DNA of 64,000 bases, taken from NCBI GenBank assembly GCA_015501605.1, contig JADNRZ010000018.1, forward strand, positions 806,001-870,000. The letters run 5' to 3'. Source of the DNA: Panaeolus papilionaceus. Lineage: Eukaryota > Basidiomycota > Agaricomycetes > Agaricales. The position numbers and the translations under genes are program-made. Positions within the stretch are counted from its first letter, which is position 1, and each line of letters starts with the position of its first letter. Positions 12,290 through 22,487 of the stretch are shown here, piece after piece. The notes below the pieces were generated by a model. It was not told the origin of the DNA and ran no database searches. It saw nothing but the letters and a program-made list of their open reading frames with translations.

Positions 12290-12306
12290 CATTCGAGCTT
12301 CCCTGC

Positions 12307-12955
12307 ATGCAGCCTTTTTGGACGATGAAAAAATAAAACAATTGCCTGATTTCAATGTACGTTGGTACTTGCTTCTAACACCTTCGAAATGTTTTCCCTA
12401 GTCTCATTAGTCATTGATTACCCTGATTACAATGTTCATTTTCAATTTCAGCAGGGCCTTCTTTGGAGTCGTTCGGTTGCAGGTCTGCTCCATAACGTAA
12501 AAGAACGCCTGTGTTGACATGCAAAGATCCAAAATCAGGGCTGGCTTCAACCCTCCCCAACGTGCAACGACAGCTTCGAAGCGGGTCAGGATGTTTGAGA
12601 ACTACAAGTTTGGACTATCTTTGTATTTTTATGACCAAAAGATACAATCCCAGAGCTCTGTTTGGGTTGAACACATGATGTTCTTCGAATTGGGTGAGAG
12701 GATTGTGTTTTGTCAGGGTTACGACTACCGAATAAGGATCATGCATCAAGCGCCGGTGTCAAACTTAGTGCGGTTTTAATGAATGACAAAGACAAATGAA
12801 CATATCGAAGACTCGTAAATTTTCTCTTTTTTTTTTCAACATCATACGCTAAACCAAAAGTAGTCATTTCTAAGTCGGTCTCCCTACATGGGCGCGACGA
12901 CAGCGAGTTCTATGACAAAACCGCAGGGATTCAGCCCTGCGTCGGCCTTTCCGTG
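12307..12955 (+). other. Unique spacer between inverted hydrophobin arms
   Basis: 649 bp separating the two arms and forming the shared upstream region of two divergent hydrophobin genes. An 86-codon open frame (12519-12779, plus) has no family signal. The spacer is not itself palindromic as far as I can see, so upstream regulatory input beyond about 106 bp differs between the two copies. Confidence 0.5.
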
Positions 12956-12972
12956 GCAGGGAAGCTCGAATG

Positions 12973-12980
12973 ATATAAAA
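12973..12980 (+). promoter_or_regulatory. TATA-like box of hydrophobin copy B
   Basis: ATATAAAA about 82 bp upstream of the ATG, the mirror image of the box of copy A. Confidence 0.6.
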
Positions 12981-13061
12981 ACCTTTGCTTTCCATCCTCA
13001 TTCGTCAGTCGAACAAACACCTAGTTCAACCACCAAAACGCACCTCATTAACGAAATCACC

Positions 13062-13464
13062 ATGTTCTCCAAGGTCTTCGCCATCCTCGCTCTCGGCGCC
13101 ATCGCTGTCTCAGCTGATTCTTACGCCACCACCTCCGACGGTATTCAATACAGCTGCAACGTTGGTGCTGTCCAGTGCTGCGGTGCTCTCCAGCAACCAT
13201 CAAGCTACGATGGCACCAACATCCTCGCGCTTGTCGGTGTTGCCGTCTCGAGCGTTAGCGGTCAAGTCGCTGCCGAGTGTAACCCCATCACCGGTATCGG
13301 TGCAGGAACTGGCGCCAACTGGTTAGTGGTCTATTTCTTCTCTTTCTATGCACTCGTCCTGATGCTCTGGCTTTTACAGTGCCTCTTCCCCCGTTTGCTG
13401 CGAGCAGAACTTCCAGAACCAACTCGTCGGTGTCAACTGCTCTCCTGCCACCGTCGGTGCTTAG
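13062..13464 (+). CDS. Class I hydrophobin, copy B
   Basis: Identical protein to copy A, with the same 58-bp intron (13322-13379, GTTAGT...TTTACAG). The exon join GCCAACTG|TGCC restores the fifth cysteine (ANWC), followed by ASSPVCCEQNF and a C-terminal NCSPATVGA. Signal peptide and eight-Cys class I pattern as in the twin. Reading straight through the intron yields a longer open frame that loses the Cys pattern, so the spliced form is preferred. Even the intron matches copy A, which points to very recent duplication or ongoing gene conversion. Confidence 0.96.
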
Positions 13465-13853
13465 ATTTCTTAGTGGCTAGTCTTAGTAGTATACCCTCCC
13501 GCATTCCATCACACCAATATACACTTGCATTTTTCTTGAACTTTGGTGCGATTTGAGCCAATTGTATGAGGGTTTATGAGTTTGTTGAGAATTTGGTTCT
13601 GATTTGTGTGTCGCTAATGTTAATTTCTCGGACATCTGGTAGAAAGAATTTTTGCCTTAGCCCTCAAGTATAATGCGACATGGACCTGAGGACAAGAGGT
13701 GTAGAGCTCTGGGAGACATGTAGGTTCATGAAACGTCAATCATTACAATAGTATTAAATTAATATGTAGTGGTAGCATACCAGAGCGCCATTACAAGGCA
13801 GCGCCTAGTCCAATAAATTATATGATACAAGGTTAAGCATGGTGCGACCGAGG
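13465..13853 (+). other. Convergent intergenic region, hydrophobin B / prenyltransferase
   Basis: 3' flanks of two convergent genes. No additional gene seen. Confidence 0.5.
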
Positions 13854-14924
13854 CTATGAAGGTTTGCTCCAGATTTTGCGCTGATAGTCTAGGATAATCG
13901 GGATAAAATCGACAAGTCCAAAGTCTGGCCAGAAGGTAGAGGAAAACTGTAGTTGTGTGTTTTCGCAGCTCTGGGTTGTCGAACGTTAGAGAGGACGTGG
14001 TTACGCAGTTGAGTCACGACATACCTGCCACAACATGAAGTCGCTTAGTCTCTTCACCCCACTTGTGCGGACGAGAATGTCGACATGAGGTGGACTCCCA
14101 CCTAGAGATGTCATTAACTGGTCTTCGATATCTTGTTCTGTTATGACGATTCTACGTACATCGTATTAGCTGTCTGGAATTGCATTGAGCGTGAGGCAAC
14201 TTACTCTTCGTCCTGAGGCGTCGTGTTCAACGCATTATTAACACAACTCTCAACAGCTGTAGCCATTTCGTCTCTAGATGTATATGGCATGCATAGGTTT
14301 AGGATTGCTCTACTCAAGGTTCAGCATTGGAACAATGATGAATTCCGAAGTGGTCATACCTCTTGTTACACCTTGTTAGTTCTTCTGCCTGCGCAATAGC
14401 CTTCTGCACTGATTCTGGGAGCAGCGATTTCTTCCCCACCACATTGAGCCTCACGCCATATTCGTCCAATAGGTCACTAAGGAAATATAAGGTTAACATA
14501 TGAGGGTATCTATGGGAGACGCACCCATGACCGCATAGCTCTAACAGCTTCTCCTCAGCTAGCTGCATCAAAGCGTTGACCTCGTCCGCCTCTCTCTTAA
14601 AGTTCTCAATGGAGAACGCGTAAACCGACACACAGTGGATGTTTAAACGCAAGCAAACTTCTAATACCTGGACTAATGAGCATAGATATACACCACAAAC
14701 AAACAAGTATGGATAATTACCCTTCTAAGTGCAACGAAGCCATCTTTATGACCCTGTTGAATCGCCTTGCTATTCATACGCGCATAACGTCGATTTCCAT
14801 CCATCACGATAGCTACATGCTTTGGAATAGGGCCAGCTGCCAAGACGTTCAACAGGAGATTCCGCGTTTTGGTTGCGGCTTGGTTCTGCAACCACGACAA
14901 AGTTTCTGAGACGTATTCAGACAT
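13854..14924 (-). CDS. cis-Prenyltransferase, dehydrodolichyl diphosphate synthase type
   Basis: Adds isopentenyl units in cis to farnesyl diphosphate to make the polyprenyl precursor of dolichol, the ER lipid carrier for N-glycans and GPI. Six exons. Exon 1 gives [11 protein letters not shown] and the diagnostic [15 protein letters not shown] with the catalytic Asp; then [40 protein letters not shown]. The last conserved block is [20 protein letters not shown] (RTSG and RLSDF, substrate-binding Arg) and [12 protein letters not shown]. The stop is TAG at 13854-13856. The RxG-type C-terminal block being present argues for the catalytic subunit (RER2/SRT1/DHDDS class) rather than the Nus1 partner. 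Introns of about 50 bp. Convergent with hydrophobin copy B. Confidence 0.94.
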
Positions 14925-15041
14925 AGTATTGATGTTGTGTTCGTTGATCTGGCAAGACTGGAATTTATGATAGGCAGTTTGAGAAGCTAGAAGACAGTGT
15001 CAAGATTGGGGATTGAAGGGCTTTGCGAGGGTTTTGGTTAC

Positions 15042-15466
15042 CTCGACACATGGATGAACACCGATGACACGTAGATTGCCGAGCTGATTCAGACTGTCCC
15101 ACGCGTCTGATGTTGGGGTCTTATGCAAAATAACGCCAATGAAGTCGAAATCGATCCTGGGTAGCAGAGCAGATAAGATTTGAATGCGAGCAACTGCGAA
15201 GAGAAATTAGATATGTTCTGAGATTTTGGTATTTTCGTGCCGCAGTGTGTAACATTCAATTGATAGTATGGTTGGTGCTAGTTACCTGGTCGAGGCTGTC
15301 TGTTACCTCTTCTCTCACTGTAGATGTCGAAACTAGAATTCGAAGGAATTTCCGTTGTCAGGAAAACGTGGATGATTTCCAGGTAGCAGTTTTCAGACGG
15401 AGTTGCTCATGTTCCATCAATATGAAGGCTTTGGATCATTGGATGTCGCGACTTTATCCTTTGCAT
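15042..15466 (-). pseudogene. Possible decayed gene fragment of unknown family
   Basis: A minus-strand frame starting at 15466 (MQRIKSRHPMIQSLHIDGT) meets a TGA at 15407-15409. It then continues open as ATPSENCYLEIIHVFLTTE and, after a plausible 92-nt intron (15194-15285), as VARIQILSALLPRIDFDFIG and LNQLGNLRVIGVHPCVE. The phrasing resembles leucine-rich regions of basidiomycete F-box-like proteins, but I cannot place it. The in-frame stop, the missing 5' part and the tRNA relic upstream suggest a remnant. It could instead be chance open frame. Confidence 0.25.
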
Positions 15467-15598
15467 CCAAATTCCAAAAACATACAGTTGAAATTTAAAG
15501 GATACTCTTGACTTCGTCGAGGTGTGTCTTGGGTATTTCGACTGAGCGAGAACATCTAAATGGCTCTTGGTGCATAAAAGGACTCTGCGCGCTTAAAT

Positions 15599-15665
15599 GG
15601 GAATGTATGATTATCGCATCTGTCTAACACACAGAAGGTCCTCAGTTTGAACCTGGATCAACTCA
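15599..15665 (+). pseudogene. tRNA-Val relic (anticodon AAC), 5' half degraded
   Basis: The 3' 55 bases match the intact tRNA-Val at 11097 with about five differences, including anticodon TAC to AAC (15626-15628). The 5' part is shortened by about 7 bases, so the D arm is missing. The acceptor strand GGGAATG no longer pairs with TCAACTC, and the T stem has lost one pair. A TTTTT run follows. It is likely a non-functional copy. Confidence 0.75.
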
Positions 15666-16367
15666 CTTTTTGTTGTTTAAGCCAGCGTAAAGGATGTTCC
15701 ATGTCGCGTTGCGCGTGCAGCCGACAAGGCCAAATATAGGCGCTTTTCAGCTATAAAAACAGTGATTCTTGGTCGGTTTTGCCTTGATTCATGTATGATA
15801 CATCACAACAAAGTTAAAGGCTTGGATAGGATGAGCGACTCCTGACCTCGAGGCAAATCACAAGGCAAATCAGCACAGCGCGCAAACTCGAACATCATAA
15901 ACATTAAATCATCCCAACACCATCCAATCAGACAATTACATCGACCATATAAATCCCAAAAGGAAGCCCAACAGAACCTACGAAAAAAAGGTGTTAAAGT
16001 GTTACAACGGTGAGTAGTTTTGGCCAACAGTTCTATCCTTGCTGTCGTAAAATGGACAAGGGGGTATGTCAGGGTATGTACGTATCCGATAGGTATTATA
16101 ATCCGTGTGCAAAACGGTCTTGAAAATAGAGCGTGATGGGTATACGGAATGGCATGGCTATTTGGAAAGCAAATATGATAGCGAACCCAGGGCGGAATTG
16201 CGAGATGTTGGATGCAGTGTTAGGATGAAGAATGCACAGATGCAAGTCAAATGAGTGTCCATGCAAGCAAGCAAATTAAACAGTTTGGTTGTTATAATCC
16301 CAAAAATAAACTTGAAAAATAACCCGAAAGCAACAGGAGAAAGGGCAGAACAACGGTACGGTCAGAA
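15666..16367 (+). other. Intergenic region before the GPI wall protein
   Basis: No supported gene. A 74-codon minus-strand frame (15803-16027) is Cys/Trp-rich but has neither a signal peptide nor a family signal. Confidence 0.45.
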
Positions 16368-17275
16368 TCACCAGGCGATGGCTGCGGAGAGAATACCGGC
16401 TACGGCAACAAGTATTCTTGAGTCAATACCAAGGATGGCAGCACCGCCGGTGTTGGAAGGGGTATTTGTGGATGACGCAGCTGGGGTTGAGGCGGGCTTG
16501 CTGGAGGCGGTCAATTTGTTGCTCGCAGGTGGGGAAGCGACTGGGGTGCTTGGAGTGTTTCCAGCACCGGCGCCTGGGGTACTGGACCCGGAAGGTCCAC
16601 CAGCGGAAGGAGTGGTGGGATTGGTTGCACTGAAGTTAGGGGCGGGAGTGGCCTTGGTAGGGTCGAGGAGGGCACCAACACCCCATGGAATGGGATCGTT
16701 TGAACCGGGTTGGGTGGCGTTCGCGGGAGGAGTGGTCTGTCCCGTAGGCGATGCAATAGTGAAACGAGTGACCCAGGTCTTGACGGCAGTGTGAGGGGAC
16801 GAGAATTGATAGAAGTAGATGGCGGAGTATGGGTTCACTTCAGGGCAATTCCATTCGAAGCGGCCGTCTACAGTTCCATCTTGTCCGGTGGCAACGGCTG
16901 CGGTGGGCGGTGAATAGGTCAGCAGGGTTGAATACAAAAAATCGTTGAAAGGCAGTGAGCCGCAAAGGATTCAAAAAGGGTCATTAAGCGACACCTTGAC
17001 CATCGTGGTAAAGAAGACATGGAAAGGTAAAAATGATGCATGTTACTAGGGTACGTACTGGTAATGTGAATCATGCCAAAGTTGTCACCAGTCATGAGTT
17101 CAATGGCCATGTCCTTCCAGTCAGTGGTAGAGTTGGTGTCACCCAGCCAGACGATGGGGCAAGTCTGACCAGCACGGAAAACGTCTCCTGGGCCTGGTTC
17201 ACTAGGGGTAACGTCGGCGAACGCCAAAAGAGGTGCGGACAATGCAACGAGAGCGGTGAGTGCGTGCGTCAACAT
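16368..17275 (-). CDS. Secreted Kre9/Knh1-domain, Ser/Thr/Pro-rich GPI-anchored wall protein
   Basis: Signal peptide MLTHALTALVALSAPLLAFA, then a beta-sandwich-like Kre9/Knh1 N-terminal domain (VTPSEPGPGDVFRAGQTCPI, IVWLGDTNSTTDWKDM, and after an intron VDGRFEWNCPEVNPYSAIYF and VTRFTIASPTG). A long Ser/Thr/Pro/Ala-rich stalk follows (about residues 150-235). The end is a hydrophobic tail (ILVAVAGILSAAIAW) typical of a GPI attachment signal. Proteins of this architecture are common in basidiomycetes and are thought to sit at the plasma membrane or wall. Kre9/Knh1 of yeast acts in beta-1,6-glucan assembly, but the biochemical role of these fungal relatives is not settled. The single intron runs from GTACGT near 17058 to the GCAG near 16898. 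Confidence 0.85.
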
Positions 17276-17811
17276 TTTTGCTTGTAGGTTTGAATTCAAG
17301 TATTATGTATCTAAAATAAAATTGGGATTGTGATGCTGTCTTTTGGCAAACAAGAGGGCGCGTCAACCGGAGTGGGGTAAAGCAACGGGCCACTGGCAGA
17401 ACTTACAGTGGTGGACAGACGGGTTTTGGTAGGAATGAAAGAATGGAAGGGAGTAAAGAGTGTAGGAGAATTTATAAAAAGCTAAAACACAGCTAAAAGA
17501 AAGCCTTTGCGGACGAGGAATGTAGGTTGTGGTTACAAGAAAAAGGCATCAACCCTGAGCACTGGGTTCGCTTAAGGTCCCGCATCACGTGTCGACCATC
17601 AATTGATGGGACCTCGACAAAATGGTCCAAACCTCGACGGGATTTCAAGCTCATTGCCCTTGGATCAAAACATTACGCCCTTGTATGTAATGGTCTCGCG
17701 TTCACCGGTTGACTGAGAATCTTTGAAAAGTTAGATAGGGCAATGCTTCAGGAAAGATGCGAGAAATCATCAGCGAGAAATCACAGATATATATTCGCAC
17801 GTCAACAAAAG
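17276..17811 (+). other. Intergenic region, wall-protein promoter side
   Basis: Upstream region of the minus-strand wall-protein gene and 3' flank of the esterase. No gene seen. Confidence 0.5.
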
Positions 17812-19924
17812 TTACAGCTTGTTTTTGAATTCACCAATCGCCGCGTTGAACTTCATCATCTCGTCCCATCGCGCATCGTCAATCCAATCGATAGTTTTGT
17901 CTTCTTTCAACGTGAGAACTGAAGTCAATGGGCGTCGATAGTTGGACCCAACAGAACGCGCCGCGGCCAATTCTTCGTAAATACGGTTCAGCCAGGAGAC
18001 CGCGATTTCCTTCTGGTCGCCCTGTAAGGATGGTTCACGAAGTGCCCAAATCAGTCGATCACAGCCGTGAGTGACATATCCTACAAGACATATGAGCTTC
18101 GAGTCTGATTTCGACACAGATGTATAGTTACCAAAAGGACGAGCCTGCTCTGGTGTCCATCGAATCTCATATCGTACCACAGGGAATCCAGCTGCCCTCA
18201 GATCTCGGACCAGTAGACGCACAGGCAGGTGTACCTGAGCAGCACTCAAGATATCCCCAAACCTTCTTGTAGCCTCCTCGCTGCTCGCATTATTATCGAG
18301 TGGAGGGTACGCGTCAATCATTTTCTGGGAAATATAGTCGGAGAAGTAACGCTCCAGGTTGGGCAAGATATCTTTCGGGCCGCTGATGGGATGTGCAATG
18401 CTGTAGAGGTACCATTCCTCTTTCAAGTCACCAATTACGACGGCTTTGACACCTCGAGCGCGCAATGAATGAGCGAAGCCGCCGGTACGTTGCCACTCCA
18501 TCAGAGAATCTGGACGGTTGCCTGCCTTTACAGGACTGAGCCAACCATCGCCTCCCAGGCAGCCTCTGAATGTTCCGTATTTCCCCATCTTGTCGGTTTC
18601 GATTACATGGGTAATGCTCTTCCATGATACCTTCTTCGGATCCTTGAGCGTATCAAGAATGTCGGGGCTGTCGGGGTTCAGCTGTAAGGCGCAACAGAGG
18701 GCCTCGAACTGTGGACGCAGCTCCGCCTGAGTCTTGGGATCCGTTCTGTTGATGATTAGCCACCACATAACTGAAGAAACTGGAAGTCGCCTTACAAGAT
18801 TGCGTTCGACTGTAAAATTACTGTTTGGAATGGTGCTTTTAACCATTCAGGAAGGCGCGAAGCGTGATGAAGCAATTGATGCGCAGAATGTGCGCCTTAT
18901 TACCCTGTGGTCAGTGTGTGAGGATACTCTCATCGATACTCATACGTACCTGCCGAAAGCCCGGACAACTCGATATTTTCGGGATCACCTGTGATGTAAT
19001 AAATATACGAGAGCATCTTATCTCGACATGGGTGAAGGCCCTCACCACCAAAAGCTTCGATATTGTCCCTGACCCACTCCAAAGCAAGCCATTGGTCCTT
19101 GAAACCGTAGTTTCCCGTTAAGTTAGGTTTGTCGCTTGCGATGAACCCGAATACAGATAGTCGGTATCCTATGTTCACCCAGACCGCTGATCGCGCGGCA
19201 GCGATGAACTGGGCCTGGCTGCTGAGGCCATGGGGCGAGCCAAACTGCAAAAATCTTTAAAATACAGTTTTAATGACTATATAACTTTGGTGATAGGATT
19301 CCTTGAGCCGTACGTACGTACCCTCCGTGAATGTATACCTTTACAGGAAATTTCTTCTTTTCTGGGTAACTTGGAGGGATGACGATGTTGAGATACAGTC
19401 TGAAGAGTAATCCTGAGATAAATGAAAAATCACACATATGCGAAGAATTTACGGATTTTCTGATGGTTCTCCGTAGCCAACTTTATCTTTGAAAGGAGAA
19501 CCTGAAAGCAACAAGTGTCAATCTGGAAAATCCAGGGCGCTAGGATGGCCTTTATTTTACCTGCTGACTGTCCATCATTCAGGGGCTGTGTGCCGTCTAT
19601 TTGTCATTCAGCGCTCGCACGACAGAAAAACTCAGATTTGGGCGCTCACATGTAGCCTCTTTAATATATTCGTGTGCGGGGTACCTGAAGTCAGAAGGAA
19701 GAGGTACCGGGTCCTCAAACCGTTTCGGAGGCAAAGCATACGGTATCTCTGCGCATACATCCACATTATCACAACATTCTCACCGTATCAACAAACAGCT
19801 ACTTACCCAGAAATACTGCCGATCCATTGCTGGCACGTCCTCCCACTACGTCTCCGAATTTAGTGGAAACCCTGACTCTTTGTGGGTTGCGCGCAAGCTC
19901 GTCGTGGAGGTGTGGTACAGCCAT
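17812..19924 (-). CDS. Type-B carboxylesterase/lipase family hydrolase
   Basis: Alpha/beta hydrolase that cleaves carboxylic esters. Starts MAVPHLHDELARNPQRVRVS; no obvious signal peptide, so probably intracellular. Landmarks in order: EIPYALPPKRFEDPVPLP, LYLNIVIPPSYPEKKKFPVK, the oxyanion-hole VYIHGG, WVNIGYRLSVFGF, FKDQWLALEWVRDNIEAFGG. The nucleophile elbow is GLSAG, Leu replacing the usual Glu before the serine. AHSAHQLLHHASRLPEWLK follows it. The catalytic His is probably in YVTHGCDRLIW near the C-terminus, a position typical of the family. About seven exons; the largest (17812-18750 or so) holds the C-terminal half. The exon containing the residues immediately before LYLN is the least secure. 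Substrate unknown. Confidence 0.9.
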
Positions 19925-20233
19925 ACTTCAACCTTGATCCTGGTTAACAATCGTACGAGGTGAGATGATGATGAAAATAAGCAAAGGACGTCTGAGAAGC
20001 CATTGCCATGATTCTGGCTCATGAAGGGCTTGTGGTTCGATATGACGGCTTCTTGACCAGCCGTGGGGATCGTCTTTCGATGCTGGGTCCGGATCGGGAG
20101 TTGAATGTTACCGATGCCGAAAATGGTAGAGCACTAACTTGGGACGGAGTCAACGGTGTTCGAGACTCATCCTACGTACATGGCACTACATTAGATCTAT
20201 TGAATTGGGGAGCAAAGCACCCTTATGCTTTGC
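19925..20233 (+). other. Intergenic region, esterase/deacetylase
   Basis: Short region between two minus-strand genes. A plus-strand open frame (20008-20289) is antisense to the deacetylase terminus and not supported. Confidence 0.45.
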
Positions 20234-22025
20234 TCAGTTTTGGGCAAAGCCAACAGGCATCTTTGCACCAGCAGCTGGCTTTTTTTTAGCTCGGAATTCC
20301 CTTGCCATTTCAATCATTGGAACCCAATGGACATTCTCGTGGGTGTTAACCCATTCAATGAATCGCTCCTGAGGTGTTTCGAATATAAATTAGACAAGGG
20401 GTTCAAATTCCTGGTTATATAGAAGCTTACCAGCATGAGAAGAACATGTGGTCGGCTGCCAGTGGTTTAGATGGAGAGTGATCAACAAATATTGTGAGGC
20501 GCGAGCGAAGGAAGATGTGTCTTACCCGCTCACATCAGGATGGATGGTTATAGGAAAGATAAATTCTTCCTCCTCTCTAAAGCATTTGGGTTAGCTCAAA
20601 CTATGGGAATAGGTTAGTGATTCGTTTCGAGCGTTCGCACCTATAGCAGTATGAAAATGTGTCCTTCCACAGCTGTTCGACGTCTCGAGCATTGACCTAT
20701 TTGTAGTGCGCTCAGTGCCAAAATCTAATTTGAAAATCATATATTAAAGACAAGTTATACATACCCATCCGTGCGAGTTAGGGCTTGATTTGATGAACCT
20801 TTCGAGACCTGTAATTAGACGAAGATAACAAACTTGGCAACAACCATCTAAACTCACATCATGGGCGGCAAATCATCCAAGTACCTGGGTTTGAATTCAA
20901 CAAGTTACCGTATTGCTCTCATGCTTCCTGTAGGTTATTCGAATCACTTACCAGTTTGCGGGGATGCATACCAACCCAGTTTCCTTTCCCTTTCGAAGGG
21001 GTTGCATCCATTCGTGCGCATTTGCTGAGTAGTTGATCTTGTTCCATGAGTCCTCGTCCCGCATGTAGTAAGCTTGACAACTGGATTGTATCTACTGTGA
21101 GTTTGTGGGATTGTGATTATAGGTTTTGGTTACTTACTCGTGTGCCATACTAGAGTGGTCTAGATGCCGAATGTAAATAAAGATAAGGTATGTCGCACGA
21201 GCATTATTCATAACTCACCGTACTCAATTCCTTTGTCAAGCAACAACTCAGTGCCTTCCTTGCTTGTTTCCCACCACGGTGCAACACTTCCCTGAGTAAT
21301 TGCCCATTTAGCAGTACACAGTCATACGCAGTCAAACTGACACACCTTTGGGGGAACTCCGTGATTGAATTCGGTCAACAACTTGTGTGTGTGGTCAAGA
21401 ATATCCTTCTGCTGCTGGACTGTCATTGCGACTGGATTCTAAAAATAGAACATGATAAGTGGTTGGCGACGCGTCGGGAATTTTGTTCTCATACTTCATG
21501 TGAATATCCATGAAGGCCCCTGTGAACCAAACTCAATGGTGCTGCTCTGGCTATTCCCCAGTAGCAAGACTCACAACTCATGCCCAGCATCCCTGACGGC
21601 CTTCATTTGCTCAGGAAATGTCTCCAAACTGTGGCCTTTGTTCGAGACATTAGATAATGATGAGGGAGAGGGGAGGCGCCGGGAGAAGAACCTGGTATAA
21701 ACCATGTTGTCGTGATTCCATATTTCTTGAACAGTTTCAACAGTCGAGGCGAGCCAACCTCTCCGGCAAACATGCCCTGTGCAGTAATGTAGATAACATA
21801 ACCATCCGGTTCAATGACGAGGTGATTATTGAAGCATACCCTGGAGATATCCAGCGGAGAATCTTCTCCACCATATGAGCCAAGCCTTAAGGTAAATCAA
21901 TTTCGAACGTCGATGTCGATGTCAGATCATATATAGTGGGATCAATCACTCCACCCGGAAACGTACCATCCCGCTACAGCGTCCACATCCACCCCAAAAC
22001 CGATCAATACTCGTTTAGCAGGCAT
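20234..22025 (-). CDS. Polysaccharide deacetylase (NodB-fold) family protein
   Basis: Metal-dependent carbohydrate-esterase-4-like hydrolase. Starts [20 protein letters not shown], where the Asp pair near residues 13-15 corresponds to the metal/catalytic Asp motif. It continues [54 protein letters not shown]. The zinc motif GLHGYSHE (HxxxH) comes next, then [51 protein letters not shown] and a C-terminal [20 protein letters not shown]. This order matches the PuuE/PgdA-like cytosolic subgroup rather than secreted chitin deacetylases. No signal peptide is seen. More than ten small exons; joins checked keep frame to TGA at 20234-20236. Substrate unproven: an amide or N-acetyl compound is likely. 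Confidence 0.9.
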
Positions 22026-22487
22026 AGTTTCTGTGAATAGCAATGATAAGAGGAGCGCTGATAAGCTTATTAACTGCGGAGATGTTGAACCCCAGATGTG
22101 GTATACGTGAGTAGGAGGATCGCGGTGGTTTTTATTGAAACATATCTAGAACGTGGGGAAATGAGACTTCTCTTTTATGAATGGCTTTGGTTATCTTGTC
22201 ACAAAATGCAAGAACTTCGGACGTGGGCTGCAAGGGTCGATAAGTTCCTTCGATATCGTCCAATGAAATCGAGCTATTTCAATTTCATCTCATTTTTATA
22301 TTAGTGGGGGACTATATTCCTGTCGAACAGATAAGCTTTATTTTTGGATAAAATGCATGAGCGCACATCAAGCGTCTCCTTGATATCCCCTGTTTGAGCG
22401 AAATGGGGTCCAGCACTTTTCGTCGCTCTTTCTTTTCTCTCGATACCCACACCCCCACAAGTCTAACCCTGAGCGCCGCTTCGAAAA
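22026..22487. promoter_or_regulatory. Divergent intergenic region (deacetylase / permease)
   Basis: 462 bp between two divergently transcribed starts, so it must hold both promoters. I see no canonical TATA box that I would assign with confidence, and no other gene. Confidence 0.5.

Larger units (their letters stand above)
11731..12306. repeat. Left arm of 576-bp inverted repeat carrying hydrophobin copy A
   Basis: The reverse complement of this segment matches 12956-13531. Both arms are exactly 576 bp. Paired landmarks (arm ends, start codons, stop codons, intron borders) all sum to 25262, which excludes any net insertion or deletion. No base difference was found in the parts read side by side. 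Identity ends abruptly at both outer and inner edges. The arm contains the whole gene plus about 106 bp upstream of the ATG and 67 bp after the stop. Confidence 0.95.
12956..13531. repeat. Right arm of 576-bp inverted repeat carrying hydrophobin copy B
   Basis: Inverse copy of 11731-12306. It starts at GCAGGGAAGC and ends at CTTGCATT; flanking bases differ at both ends. It includes TATA box, 5' UTR, both exons, intron and 3' flank. Confidence 0.95.

Noticed and set aside
12888..13556. 222-codon open frame over hydrophobin copy B (and its 226-codon mirror 11661-12341)
   Set aside because: It runs upstream of the true start and reads through the intron, losing the last four cysteines of the hydrophobin pattern.
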